A stretch of 64,000 nucleotides of DNA from Polytrichum commune (taxonomy: Eukaryota > Streptophyta > Polytrichopsida > Polytrichales > Polytrichaceae), in the NCBI GenBank assembly GCA_950295325.1, contig OX485808.1, positions 24,572,527 to 24,636,526 of the forward strand, in the 5' to 3' direction. The translations under genes were made by a program, and so were the position numbers. The notes under the pieces were generated by a model, which did not search any database, had not been told where the DNA came from, and saw only the letters and a program-made list of their open reading frames with translations. Positions 48,552-60,180 of this stretch are shown one piece after another (the first letter of the stretch is position 1; each line of letters opens with the position of its first letter).

Positions 48552-50270
48552 ATGCCCTACAGCGGGAGGAAGAGCGTGGCTTACGCAGAGGTGAGAGTGC
48601 CGAAAGCACCCTTGTTGGCATGTCTCACGTGCCCTCTCTGCAGCTATTTGGTTCGGGAAGCAACCACCATATCCGAGTGCCTGCACACATTTTGCAAGGA
48701 TTGCATTACTGCGGAGCTCAGCAATGAGGACTCAGCCGACCGCTGCCCTATGTGCCAGGTTGCCCTAGGCACTGTCCCCTTGGAGAAATTGAGGGTAGAC
48801 CACCAGTTGAATGATCTGAAGGAGAAGCTATTCCCCAGCAATGTGAAGAAGAGGAAGCTAGGGGTGGCAATTGAGAGTCCGGGCTCTTCAATGCCCACCA
48901 GGCGCAAGGAGAAGTCTCTCTACTCGCTCGGGGTGAAGGGATCGCCTCCCGTGTACCCAGGGTTGGCCAATCGCAAACCTAGGGCACCGGCGGGAGGTCA
49001 TGTGAGCAGTGAGCCCAGTAGCATCGACGAGGAGGAGGTTGAGGAGGACGAAGAGGAATCGAGAACAACGGAAGAGGAGGAAGAGGAAGAGGAGGATGAG
49101 GATGAGCAGGTGGCAGCCGTCGTCCGAAAGGCAGATTCACGGAACGGTTTCCAAAATGGAGCAGCAGAGGCCCAGGTCAAGGGATCCAGAAAGTCTGTGG
49201 CAGAATGGACAGCGGATGCGAAGGTGTATCCCCAATCGGAACCTAGAGGTAGGAAGGAGGATCCAGCGGCAAGCCCGAGCGGCGGCGATCGCGAGTACAG
49301 GACGTACCAGGCGAGACCTTGGACCGTGTCGAAGGTGGGCCAGCGACTCGTGCAAAGCAGCAAATCCAATGCAAGCAACGGAGGAAAGCCGTCCAGCTCA
49401 TCGGCAGGACAGAGGGAGAATCCGAAGAGCAATCGAGGATCCAGGAAAATGAATGTTTATTCTTCCTCGGCTAGGGCTGGCAAAAATGTAGAGCAATTTT
49501 TATCCCCCCTGGATGCCCTGGCGCAAGCTGCCAATGCCGATGCGGCGAGGGAGGGAACCGGTGCAGAATCGGAGCCCGCTTCCCCTTCCCTGGCAGTCCG
49601 GCATACGCTGGTGCGATCTGCGAGCGACATTGTGCCCGGACAGAAGGAGGCAGAGGAAGCGAAAGTTGCTGCAACTCCCAAGGACGAAACTCCAGGAACT
49701 TCCAACGGCCAAGCCTTGCAAGTGCGGATACGCCACAGCGCAAATGGCATTCAAGAACGGCCATCCATAATACGAAATCCTGGCCGAGCGGTCGCCGGGC
49801 CCGTGGTTTTGAACCCTCCTTCCAGAACCCCTGCAAACGGCATATGGTTCCATCTGGAAGCAGGGGATGTTCAGACCAACGAGGACGCACTTCCACCGCT
49901 GACCTCTCCTTTCGTCCGAATCAAAGACGGGAAGCTGCCCGTGTACCAAGTGAAGAAGTACCTGGCGCAGAAATTTTGTCAGAAGGTGAAAAGTGAAATG
50001 GAGGTGGAGATCACCTGCAGAGGCCAGCCCGTGGTGTCCAGTCTCCCATTAGAAAGCATTCGCGACATCTGGTTTAGTGCATCCGTCCCAGACCAATCGC
50101 AATCACAGCCGCAAACACAAGTACAAACACAAATCCAAGCACAAGGACAAGGACAAGGGGAGACGTCGGCTCCTTCCGCAAACGGGAGCGCCCCTGCAGG
50201 GCCTCCCACTCCGAAGGACTTCCTAATGGTGCTCACATATAGAAGACATCGGAAACCTAGAATCTGCTAA
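48552..50270 (+). CDS. DRIP-like RING/RAWUL E3 ubiquitin ligase
   Basis: A 572-residue protein in one uninterrupted frame. DRIP1/DRIP2 of Arabidopsis are nuclear E3 ligases that target the drought regulator DREB2A; the family is related to Polycomb RING proteins. The C3HC4 RING is complete: Cys27, Cys30, Cys43, His45, Cys48, Cys51, Cys65, Cys68, within CLTCPLCSYLVREATTISEC, followed by the family block VPLEKLRVDHQLNDLKEKLFP. An acidic run (about 158-186) and a long disordered Ser/Pro-rich middle follow. The C-terminal ubiquitin-like RAWUL region (from about 452) starts PFVRIKDGKLPVYQVKKYLA and ends DFLMVLTYRR, with a Gln/Gly-rich insert at about 515-540. It is longer than Arabidopsis DRIPs (about 420) and has no introns, unlike them. 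The ATG at 48552 is the first in frame. Confidence 0.9.
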   Translation: MPYSGRKSVAYAEVRVPKAPLLACLTCPLCSYLVREATTISECLHTFCKDCITAELSNEDSADRCPMCQVALGTVPLEKLRVDHQLNDLKEKLFPSNVKKRKLGVAIESPGSSMPTRRKEKSLYSLGVKGSPPVYPGLANRKPRAPAGGHVSSEPSSIDEEEVEEDEEESRTTEEEEEEEEDEDEQVAAVVRKADSRNGFQNGAAEAQVKGSRKSVAEWTADAKVYPQSEPRGRKEDPAASPSGGDREYRTYQARPWTVSKVGQRLVQSSKSNASNGGKPSSSSAGQRENPKSNRGSRKMNVYSSSARAGKNVEQFLSPLDALAQAANADAAREGTGAESEPASPSLAVRHTLVRSASDIVPGQKEAEEAKVAATPKDETPGTSNGQALQVRIRHSANGIQERPSIIRNPGRAVAGPVVLNPPSRTPANGIWFHLEAGDVQTNEDALPPLTSPFVRIKDGKLPVYQVKKYLAQKFCQKVKSEMEVEITCRGQPVVSSLPLESIRDIWFSASVPDQSQSQPQTQVQTQIQAQGQGQGETSAPSANGSAPAGPPTPKDFLMVLTYRRHRKPRIC

Positions 50271-52590
50271 GGTAGCTCTCTCTCTCGGAGTTGGCCTCAA
50301 CAATTTTGTGCTGGAAAAATGTAGGCGCTCTCAATATTTTTGGATTTCCGACGTGTCGAATTCCGCTCCCACATGCTGTTCCCGAGGATGGACGAGTGCT
50401 AAGTAGTGTATCGATATCAAAAAGGCTCTTTTGGTAGGCAGTGAACCTCGAACAACTGTGCAGCTTGTGAGACTGTTGAACCTAAGGTGTGTTAAATTTT
50501 TCATTATTGATTCCTCGGTTACTTTTAATCTTTGTACCTGAGAGCCATTAGCTGGTGTGCCTTTAATTGATTGGTCTGGAATTTCATTTAGGAGGATCTT
50601 CCTTCCTCGCTATGGGAACTGCACACGAAGGGAGAGAGCATTTGACATAATCGGAGAAGTGGCCACGTTTAAGAGATTGCCTGGTGTTGCAAGTCTGGGA
50701 CGCTTAGTGTCGTAGTCTCAGAAAAGACGTATGTTTCAAGCCTCGTCATGTGAAGGTTGCGCAATTCGAATCTCCTTCTGAGCCTGGGACATGCTTGAGT
50801 TGGACTATTTGTCAGTCTCTACAATTTGAGTCTTTCGTCTAGTTAACTTAGTGATGCAGGTGTCTGTTTCGGCAACAGACTCTCTTGAATTCAGGTTCTG
50901 ATCCACGTCAGCTACGGGCAATTTCCTTTCTTGCATGTTCCTAATATACTACTACTGGCAGTGGCTTGCTTCGTCTTTCTATCATTTGAATTTACGGGAG
51001 AGTTGTTGAGGTTGGTATCGACGTTCTGGTATAAGTTTCCTGAAACCTGGAGTAGGTTATCATTTGCATGACTGCCGGTTATTCTGCATAGAAAAATAGG
51101 CTTTGGCAATGACTAAAAGCTCAAGGGATTTACTGGTTTTTTTTTAAGACCATGTATGACGTTAAGACAACAGATCTTCAATTGTGAACCTCTGACCGGT
51201 GTTAGCAACAGCTGGAACACCTTGTGTGTAGGACAATAGTCTCTATGTTGGACATTATCAAACTCTGCTTAAAGTTTTCTAATTACTACCTAGAATGGGA
51301 ATACATCTTTGAAGTTACAGCTGGTGCAGGAATCCCCAGTCTCTCGTGAACAGATTGTGTCTGACGTGTTCAGTAGACACATTTCAATTCGCCCACATCA
51401 CTTGCTATCTGTAAATTCTTTACCTTAACGTTGATGATTTAATTGTCAGGAAGGAGTCACATGACTAGTAGTGCCTCTGAAAATCATATCAACTGAACCA
51501 AGGTCTGTTTTCTGCAGCGGGTTTGGTGTTATAGCTGCTACTTTCATTATTATATGCTTGCTTTTTTTTAATTGTTTAATCTCTCTTTATGATTGTTGGC
51601 ATAATGCACCTCTGGACTATCTCATGTTAATCAGAGAGGACCATTTGCATCTGTCTAGTGTCGCTCTTTACTGGGGAGGCACACTATTCTTCTGCCTCAA
51701 GATTTTCTGAATGTGGTGCAGCTTGACACATGCATTTAGCCTAACTCAGCGAAGTTAATGTTTCCAGTCGGGATGAACTCACTGTTATGGTCAAATATGA
51801 AGGGATTTTTCTGTAAGTACTGTATATTTTGAGGGGAATTTATGCTCTGTAAAGAGAGCTTATTTGAAAGCATCCTTTCCTCTCCATCAACGGCTGATTT
51901 TGAGCTTCCTCTTGGAGTCTGTTCTAGGTTTCAGAAACATTCCTCATCCTCATTACGGTTTCACATTGTCTCAACTGCCTTGTGATCTCTGTTAAAGATC
52001 AGAGATGGTCTTAATCCAATTTGCTGTGTTTAGAAATATCTTTACTTATGTTTCTTGGCCACAAAGAATTTTGTTTGCCAGGATCCAATTGGATTTTTGC
52101 CCTAAGTGAACAGGTTTGAGTTAGATTACTGTAGGTTGTATGATTATTGGACCGATTCAAATGCTAGAATTGAAATCCACTGCCTGAAGATTAAATACAC
52201 AGTGTCATACGTGTCATCTTGTGCATTATGGAGGATCGCTGGAGGAACACTTTTAAGTCGTCCAATGTCTGCTGCAATACACGGTAACATTCATCCACTA
52301 TTACCCTAAGCTGAAAAAAGTTGCCAAATGGAGAACCACTATTCTACTTCCCTCCAATCATGTCATGTTCTTCAGATCTACTGAAGTCAATTGAGGAGTA
52401 CCCAGACATCAGTCACAATCACAATCCATGCAATTGTACTAGATATGTAGAAACTATTATGTGACTGTAGTTATGACTAACGTGAGCAACAGAGGTCGAC
52501 CCTGATAGCTATGAATAGCACATGCCAAGATGAATTTGCCACCTAGGACCACAGGATAACTCATGGCACACAATTGATCTTATGGCCAGT
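50271..52590. other. 3' flank and intergenic spacer
   Basis: The first few hundred bases are presumably 3' UTR of the DRIP-like gene. Nothing else recognised; open frames are short and AT-biased. Confidence 0.4.
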
Positions 52591-52594
52591 ATCT

Positions 52595-52785
52595 GGGGAT
52601 GTTTTTGGACATAATCAGTGGAGATCCTAGTGTTTCCAAGACCAACTGATTATACATTGACATCTTTGGGTTTTCATTATTCTCTGTTTTGAGAATTTTG
52701 TGAATTCCTCTAAATGGGTTGGTAATTTTCTGAAGTCTTGAATTGTGAACCGATTATTTCTCAAACTCAACTGGATCATCTGTAA
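52595..52785 (+). repeat. dispersed repeat family A, copy 3
   Basis: It starts TTTTTGGACATAATCAGTGG and ends in ATTTCTCAAACTCAACTGGA, with the same block order as 20830-21010. Confidence 0.75.
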
Positions 52786-52794
52786 CTAGAGGTC

Positions 52795-53060
52795 AGTTCT
52801 CCCGTTCATTGCTTGTGGCACCATGTCTCAGAGTACTTGTGTGCTTATGTCACCCTTTCGTTGTGATTCTGAAACTTTGGCAGAGACATCTGCACTTGGA
52901 GCTCTGCAATCAGCCCATGTGAGTCGAGCATGCATTAACTAAATCTTTGTGATTCTAAAGCATCACCTTTAAACAAGTAGGTAGGCAGCGGCAGTGACTG
53001 CTGCAGTCTGCTTACTGACTCCCTTTCTACATAAACACATGGATTAAGGTACATGGGTGT
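52795..53060 (+). repeat. inverted duplicate of 63430-63700
   Basis: Blocks GTTGTGATTC/GTTGTGATCC, CTTTGGCAG-GACATC, GGAGCTC, ATTCTAAAGCA, GTAGGCAG-GGC and TTACTGACTCC occur in the same order on the opposite strand at 63430-63700. Confidence 0.65.
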
Positions 53061-53706
53061 TATTTGGTATGTTTTCATGTTCCCAAACTTTTACCAATTA
53101 GATTTATAAAATTAATTTCTTCTATCTATCGTAAATCTACAACGAAGCATCAGCAAAAATTGGATAAAAAATTGGACTTTCCTCAACTTTGGTATCACAA
53201 TTGCATGTTTGCTGATCTTTTAAGAAAAATACATAGATCCTCTCAATTGTGTTCACTATTGAGTGTGAAGTAGTTAATAAAATTTGAAGACATAGTTCAC
53301 TCTCTTTTAAACATGTGACTTTATGGTGTTTGTTTGTGGATCCTCACCAAACCACAAACCAATCAAATATAGGTGTCTGAATAAGAAAAGAAACAAATAA
53401 CGCCCACATGAATCAATCAAACCTATCAAACCTACAAACCTAACAAGATCATGGATCGCGGGAGGATGAAGAAATAAAATATTCATGGAAGTGACGAGCT
53501 CGATCACCTTGTGACCTGAAGTCTCACATTTTCTGTACATCTTTGCCTGTCCTTTGTGATCACAAGAATGTCAGTATCCATGATGGCTTCCAGGCTTTTC
53601 ACATACACAAGTTTCTCACTCATCAGCATAAACATGCAACGTACTGATTCGATTACCTTGTCAGAGTCACTCTACATTTGTTTTGTTAGATTTTGACATT
53701 CTGTAC

Positions 53707-54600
53707 TTACAATGGGCACATGATATTTCTCCACAACCAATGAAGAGTTCGCATAATTGTTGAAGCACATTTAAACGACATTGTTTGGTTTAACTCCGGC
53801 AATATATCTTTGACCTCAGTGATAGCGTAGTTGGTGTCCTTTGTATTATCGGTTGTGTTGATAGAACCAAATAACACATCACCTGTCGGACAAAGTTTCA
53901 TGACGTTCATCAAAGGTCGGTGAATAAAATTCTCCCATCCGGCCGAACAAATAGTGCAATCATATTTGTGGATGGATGATTTTGTCTTCAACTCCACTAA
54001 TTTTTGGATATTGTACCATGCATCGTCAAGTAAACTTTTGTGTATCACATGATAGGTTGGCGGTTTGTAAAAAAAATTTGCCTCGTTGGTGGTTGCCTTC
54101 ACGACCTTGATGAACGCAGGATGGCGGACAATATAAATGGAGATATTATAAAGGACCTTTGACCATTTTGTATCCAACCCACATTTCTTGAAATTTTGCG
54201 TGCCTTTTTGTAGGCCCATTTGACGTTGGGAACATATGTGGGGTTCAGGATTCCACTCAAACATTACCTCCCTTGTCACTAATGGTGCGGAGGATGATGA
54301 AACGGTTTGACTTTCATCCATGTTAGACTATGCACCACATAAAGCTTATTGTTTGGAGCTGACTACATCGTCCCTCACATCCTCAACGTAATCATTCAAA
54401 ACTTCAACCGGAGCTACTAACCACACACTGCCGCACCTGAAAAATATATAGCTTTGACAAAATATGGCCCTTGATGTTGACACAATGCCACCCCAAAAGG
54501 GTAACCACACGGTCTTTCCTATACAATAATTCCAACTTGTAAAATTTGCATTCCACCTTTTTGGACATTGGAGTCCACTCTTTGGGCAAGTACCAAGGCT
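53707..54600 (-). pseudogene. hAT transposase N-terminal fragment
   Basis: The frame 54321-53707 (204 codons) holds a DUF659-type hAT region: PPTYHVIHKSLLDDAW, YDCTICSAGWENFIHRPLMN, VMKLCPTGDVLFGSINTTDN. Just upstream (54589-54404), VECKFYKLELLYRKDRVVT with a following H-C looks like a BED zinc finger in which one Cys has become Tyr. The catalytic core and dimerisation region were not found. It belongs to a different hAT lineage from the 39.6-kb element. Confidence 0.7.
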
Positions 54601-54819
54601 TCCATTTGTCTTAAGTACTCATAACAATATAGCCCACTACCTCTCTCTACTTTGCCATGAATGCCTAAAGACAATAAGTTCAAATAAAGTTTGCAGGCTT
54701 GCCGAATGTCAATGAAATGGGGGCATTATATCCTAGCACACTCACTTGCACAAGTTTGTACTAACACGCATGTTCAATCCTATGCTAAGTTTGTTATGGT
54801 GGCAAACCATTAAATTTTT
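54601..54819. other. spacer upstream of the hAT fragment
   Basis: AT-rich; no feature recognised. Confidence 0.3.
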
Positions 54820-55400
54820 TTTTGAAGTTGCTTGCTACCCCTTGCAGTCGATATAGCAATCTACATGGTAGTCGACTTTCATGTCGACTGCTCCCAAAAG
54901 TCAACATGACAGTCAACTATCCTATTAACTACATCAAATACATGACAAACTACATTGATTGCAAACCAATAGTTGATCGTTTGGACTATACTGACTGCTA
55001 TACAACAATTGATTACACTAAGACTGTTGATTATTAAATCAACTACTAACAAGCCGCCAACTGCACTGAGTTGACCACACTAAAGAGTAGTTGAGTGCCC
55101 AATATCAATTGCTAAGTAATAATTGATAGGGTAGTTGACATGGGTCAACTGCCCTTAGTCAACTACAACCCAACATTCCACTACCTTTAATCAATTACTA
55201 CATAGCAGTCATTTGCCCCAAGAGAACTACTAAGTAACAATTGATTGTCTTGGTCAATTGTAACGCAACAATTGACTACCCTTAGTCGACTACTACTTAG
55301 TAGTTATTTGCCATGTGTTGATTCCTAAGTTGTAGTTGATTGTCTTCGTCGACTGCAACCCAACATTCATTTGCCTTGGTTGATTGCCACCTTGCAATCG
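54820..55400. repeat. TTGAC/GTCAA-dense degenerate repeat
   Basis: More than a dozen copies of AGTCAACT, AGTTGACT, GTCGACT or ATTGATT cores occur at spacings of roughly 15-40 bp in both orientations, with longer recurring phrases CCCTTAGTCAACTAC / CCCTTAGTCGACTAC, GCAACCCAACATTC and TTATTTGCC/TCATTTGCC. It looks like an old, short-unit satellite or a transposon end. Confidence 0.7.
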
Positions 55401-57599
55401 ATAAAAGGTCTCCTCCATCATAATTGTTGGATGCAACCGCATCCAACAATCAAGATCAAGGAGATCAACCCCATGGGGCGTAAGACCTTCCCAACTTATA
55501 TATGAGGTGGAAGGTCTCATTGACCTCACTTTCAATCACCATGCCTTAAGTGGGACACTTGGGACTAGCATGCCTAGCATATTTTGCTCAATGTACAAAG
55601 AGGGTCAAGGGGAGTTGGAAGATTGGCGACGAGATCGAACCCTTGCTAATTTTGGATTGGATTTTTGCGGCATTGAGGTGTGGATACCACTGTGTTCATG
55701 AGCACATTCAAATTGTATTTGTGAACATATGTCTATTGTCTACACGATGGAGGGATAGAGTTGGATGATGGGAGATAACGAGCTAAAAGGTTCCATCAAG
55801 GTGTTGAAGCGACCTAATACAAGGCAAACACATTTGAATGTGGGATCAACTTATTCTATGGGGTTGGAACCAAAGTTAACCCCTAGTTCAGAAGGTAGTG
55901 CACCCATTCATCCAATTATCCATGCCCACTCATGCAGGCAAGGAGGACCTTTTGAGACTTTAGGTCATCCACTAAGAGCTAAAGGTGAAATTTCAAGAGT
56001 TATAACATAAAATGTCCACAATGCCATCATAGATTGGTGTAAGCACAATGATGCAGATGGCATCAAATAGAATGTTTCAAGTATTATTCGAAAGACCAAG
56101 TGGCAGTTGGCATGAACCCAAATTTACTTAGGAAATTAAGGAAACCATTCGATATGCAGTGAATGAACCCAAATTTACTGAGGATCAAAATCTTGCATAT
56201 TTTGACTCTTGAATGAAGAATAAGGCCCAAAATAAAGTTCACATACAAACAACACACCTTCACATGTGGACAATTCAATAATTCATCACCACAATTCACC
56301 TTGATGTGCCATTCACAAGCACACACATTCTTCTTCTTGTTGCTCTGCAAATTTGCGGTGTTCTTTGTTCCGACACTCCGCAACTTCGTCATTCCTTGTC
56401 CTCACGCTCTCCCTTGCGTATTATATCTCAAGAATGAAGAAGAAGAGAAGAAAAATGAAGGATTCTTGCCAAATGGAGGGAAATGTTTTTAAAATAAATA
56501 AATAAAAATAAAACCCTAGTAAGAGCTCTAATTCTCTCTTCAAATTTACACAATTATATCTCACTCCATTACGGGAGAATCCAAGAGTGTAAGTAAGGGG
56601 AGAAGAACTCGAGATTTATTACAAAAACATGCAATCTTCACCTCACACAAGCTCTCTCCACACACTCACTCACAAGACTTGACTTGGCAAGAATGCCAAG
56701 CCAAGGAGAAGGCTCCTCACTTAGGAACATCCCTCCAATTCCTAGGATTCATCCATCCAAATCTAAGTGAATGAAACCCCACGGATAAGGTGTGGCCGCC
56801 GACGCCACATACTGTGACAGAACATATAACATCACCTATGTGCACACCAATAAGTCCACTGTGTAGGCATACCGTGACTTAAACAAGTGAGTCAAAACTT
56901 CAATTTCATAACATCATTCAAACTCGTAACAATGTTTTGTGGAATTGTCAATATTCTATGGAATATTTTAGGATACTCCCCATATTCAGGCTGAATATGA
57001 AAAATATTTTGTGGAATATTAGCAGTCCCATGTAACATTGTTATGGATTTGAGTAACGTCATGTTAGATAAGATTTGAATTTCTCAATTTTAATAGATAG
57101 ATTATATAGAAGGAATCATAAGCAAGTGTGGCAGTTCACTTTCGGTCCCACATCCTCACAACTATAGTGTTCTAGTAAGGCCCCAAGTAAAAGTGTTTTT
57201 ACAAAACATCTCAAAAGTTTCAAGAAGCAATTTATCCATGCTTGGGTGGGGGACATGACAACGATGGGTAAGCACAAACTGATGCCCCTATATGACCACA
57301 ATGAATTTCAAAATTTATGACTTGGAGTTTCCACAAGAAATTGAGATATGATTGGCACAAAAAATTAGTTGCATGGCTTCCAAATCCACCTTGAAAGCTA
57401 TTCCAACATAATTGGCGAACAAATCAAATCACTCTAAATGGCCAAACCCACCAAAGTGTTGGGAAGAGGTGCAACCTTAGATTGATGTTATCTTAACATG
57501 ATTTGAAAAAAACCTTTTCTTTGATAATACTAACTACACTAAATATGTTATTTAGTGTCACCAATTCTAATTGTCTTGCTCAACACTAATTGAAAACCG
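55401..57599. other. intergenic spacer
   Basis: No gene recognised. Open frames at 55507-56010 (+) and 56084-56392 (-) have no similarity that I can name. 56084-56180 contains an internally repeated CAAATTTACT-AGGA unit. Confidence 0.4.
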
Positions 57600-57845
57600 C
57601 GGTTTAGTGTCACCAACACTAAATGTCAACCCAACATTGTTTGTCATTCCTTGTAAATACTTTACAGGATTATAGATTTGCAGTGTTGCAATTACTGTCA
57701 CTTACCAAGTGATTTTTGATCCAAATTTCAATCATCCATGACAATATTTCATCACAAGTTGCTGACAAGAGAAAGGTAGGGTTTTGACAAGTTGATGAAC
57801 TCATCCATCATCCATGACAACATTTGTTTACTTATTCATAAGAAG
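57600..57845 (+). repeat. dispersed repeat family B, copy 2
   Basis: Collinear with 21060-21315; starts GTGTCACCAACACTAAATGT and ends with two CATCCATGACAA motifs. Confidence 0.75.
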
Positions 57846-59811
57846 TGTCATCTGAAAAGTCACCGTACTGACATTAAATACCATATGCCACTAAATATCA
57901 TATTTGATGTAGTTGACAGTATTTGGATGACATCATGCACTCCACCTTTAGATTGTGTAGATATAAACATTTCACATTCTTTTTATTTTTGAAAACGGAT
58001 GTTCTTAATCAGCATATTGATTCCATTGCAAATATGCGGACAGTATGACAGTTAGCATGAAGGATTACTTCAAGCACTCTAAGAAATGCTTGGTTGGATC
58101 TTCTCCAGTGGGTTCAGAAGGGAGATTTTAAAAAGCAGCAAACAAGAATCCTTTGTTGAGTATCCTGTTCACAATCTGGTGATGCTAGTAACTGTGAAGA
58201 TGTTGAGGATCGTGGCTTCCAAGTGATTCTAGAGGGTGCATTGTAACTTTTGATGAAATAAATCCAAGCATAAAGTGGTTATTCCTGTTCAGAGTTCCAC
58301 TCAGGGTCCCAGAGATTGATAGGAAATTTAATAGCCTGTGAAACCCTCATACCTGAGTATCAAGGGACATGCCCATTCTCTTGAATTTTGTGTCTATGAA
58401 TTACACAATTCATCAAAGTAAGCTCATCATTTCTATCATTTGTTGTAGAGGCATCAGACATGGACATCGGTTTTCAAGAATCACCAGTCAAGAATCACCA
58501 GGGTGGAGAAAATATATCAGAGACAGATCACTGTTCATGTAGGCATCTTCTAGTACGTGGATTCAAGTTAGTGATCAGAAGCAACCAGATTTACACAGCA
58601 AGTTGTTGCCTGCGAAACCTCCAGTGCGCAAATATGATCAGAGAAGGCTTGGACAATTGTCTTAGTTAAGCTGGGCAGAAATATCACTCCTGTTAACCAA
58701 GATAATACATAAATGTTTGTCTAGACTAGATGGGATAAGCTAGGGCTGGGCCACAGATCATAAGCAAATCACAAACAGGATGTCCTGCACCTTGATCCAA
58801 TGTCCATGGCATGCAATTGTCGCAAGTTGTCCCCAAAGTAGCTTGCATTCTTTCTCTGACTTGTGCACAAGCTACTGCTCAAGATTGTGATGTCCTCTTT
58901 CAGCATTCACTTTGGGTTCCCGTCTGCATCTATTTTTGCCCTGCAGGATTTTAAACACGGGTGAACCTTTAATAAAAAACAATAAATGTACACGATACTC
59001 AACTGACAGGTTCAGCATTTGTGATAGGGTTTGAGCTTGCGGTTGAATGTAGCTATAGATATTTACCACCGGATTAGACTAATAATTTACAAATTTGTCT
59101 TCATGAGCGGCGGCAGTCACAACTTGATCTAATAGTGAAGGTACTCGAAAATCTTGAAGACTACCTCATTCCAATGTGCAGCAGTCGACAGAGATAGAAT
59201 CATATTAAATGCATGGAGAGCAGGAGCTCGAAGGAGTTGTTTCTTGAGCTAATTTTTCAAGATTGACATGGCACGATGTCATGAGGCTGGTAGCTGTGAA
59301 GTTGGAAATAACAGACGATCTTCCAGCAATCCAACAACCATCTGCCAATGAATATTAATGTTTATTAATGATTCTAGAGGAATTTATGTCTATTTCAGTT
59401 CGCAATAAGGGGCGTGGGAGATTTCTCAATTCAACTTTGGAATTAGGTAATGAAGTCATTAGGTATTTCTCAGTAATATAAAGTGTGCTGAATTAGGGGT
59501 CGAGATTGAGCATTGCAGTTGATGCTTCAATCCTCAAAGCTTCTTTAGCCTGCTACGGTTTCAATACATTTATGACACAGCTCAACGTGCATCCTTTTAC
59601 ACCCGAAGTAACTGATTAAACTATTGAAGCCGTTCCGCTGCATTCTTGCTTCGCTCACTAACTCATTTCTTCAATCACAATTCCATAACATCATATTCTC
59701 TATGCTCACCGAAACGTTAGCGTCCAATAAATCGGGCGCAATATCTACAGCAGGGAGCACGCACGGCTATTCTTATGCAATCCATGGATCTCCAGGTGAC
59801 GTCGGTTTCTA

Positions 59812-60039
59812 TCATTTCTCCGCCTCGAGCTCCTTCTTGAGCTGCACAGAGAAATCGTCGGTCACGTCGTCATCGTCCCAGTCGTCCTCCCACTGCTGCA
59901 CGGCGCCCTTCCCCTCGTCCTCGTCGTCCCAGACCTCGTTCTCAAACTCCTCAAATTCGTCGTCGTCCTCGAACACGTCCACCTTGGGATCCTCCGCAGG
60001 AGCGTCCTTGGTGGCCGCGGCGGGTGTGCTTCCCGCCAT
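59812..60039 (-). CDS. DSS1: DSS1/SEM1 (Rpn15) proteasome lid protein, copy 2
   Basis: A 75-residue single-exon paralogue of the gene at 9861-10088, with the same acidic-aromatic signature ([37 protein letters not shown]) and the same C-terminus. Changes relative to copy 1 all lie in the disordered N-terminal 18 residues (E2A, A6P, V9A, V13A, S18P), while synonymous changes occur later, so protein sequence is being conserved. A full telo-box AAACCCTAA lies upstream at 60077-60085 where copy 1 has GAACCCTAA, and a CT-rich run follows. It is expected to be functional and possibly redundant with copy 1. Confidence 0.95.
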   Translation of the reverse strand: MAGSTPAAATKDAPAEDPKVDVFEDDDEFEEFENEVWDDEDEGKGAVQQWEDDWDDDDVTDDFSVQLKKELEAEK

Positions 60040-60175
60040 CGCTGCAATCTGCTCTGCTCTTCCTCCTTGCGTGTGGAAACCCTAACGCAAGCTCTAAGTC
60101 CTCTCTTTCTCTCTCTCCTCCGAAGGCTCCTGTGGACTCAGATGGATGGATGGATGGATGAAGGAACTCTCTAAT
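60040..60175 (-). promoter_or_regulatory. DSS1 copy 2 promoter region
   Basis: It carries the block CCTCCTTGCGTGTGGAAACC, the telo-box AAACCCTAA (60077-60085), a CTCTCTTTCTCTCTCTCC run and an ATGG tandem run (60142-60161). All have counterparts in the DSS1/peroxiredoxin promoter at 10089-10220. Confidence 0.6.
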
Positions 60176-60180
60176 TCGTC

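Larger units (their letters stand above)
58160..60180. repeat. segmental duplication, copy 2 (DSS1 unit)
   Basis: Same-orientation copy of about 8390-10220. It includes the DSS1 frame, the region 3' to it for about 1.6 kb, and the promoter as far as about 60170. Beyond that no peroxiredoxin Q sequence follows. Confidence 0.85.

Noticed and set aside
48998-49432. Ser-rich minus-strand frame inside the DRIP-like gene
   Set aside because: Antisense of the acidic run; no independent support.
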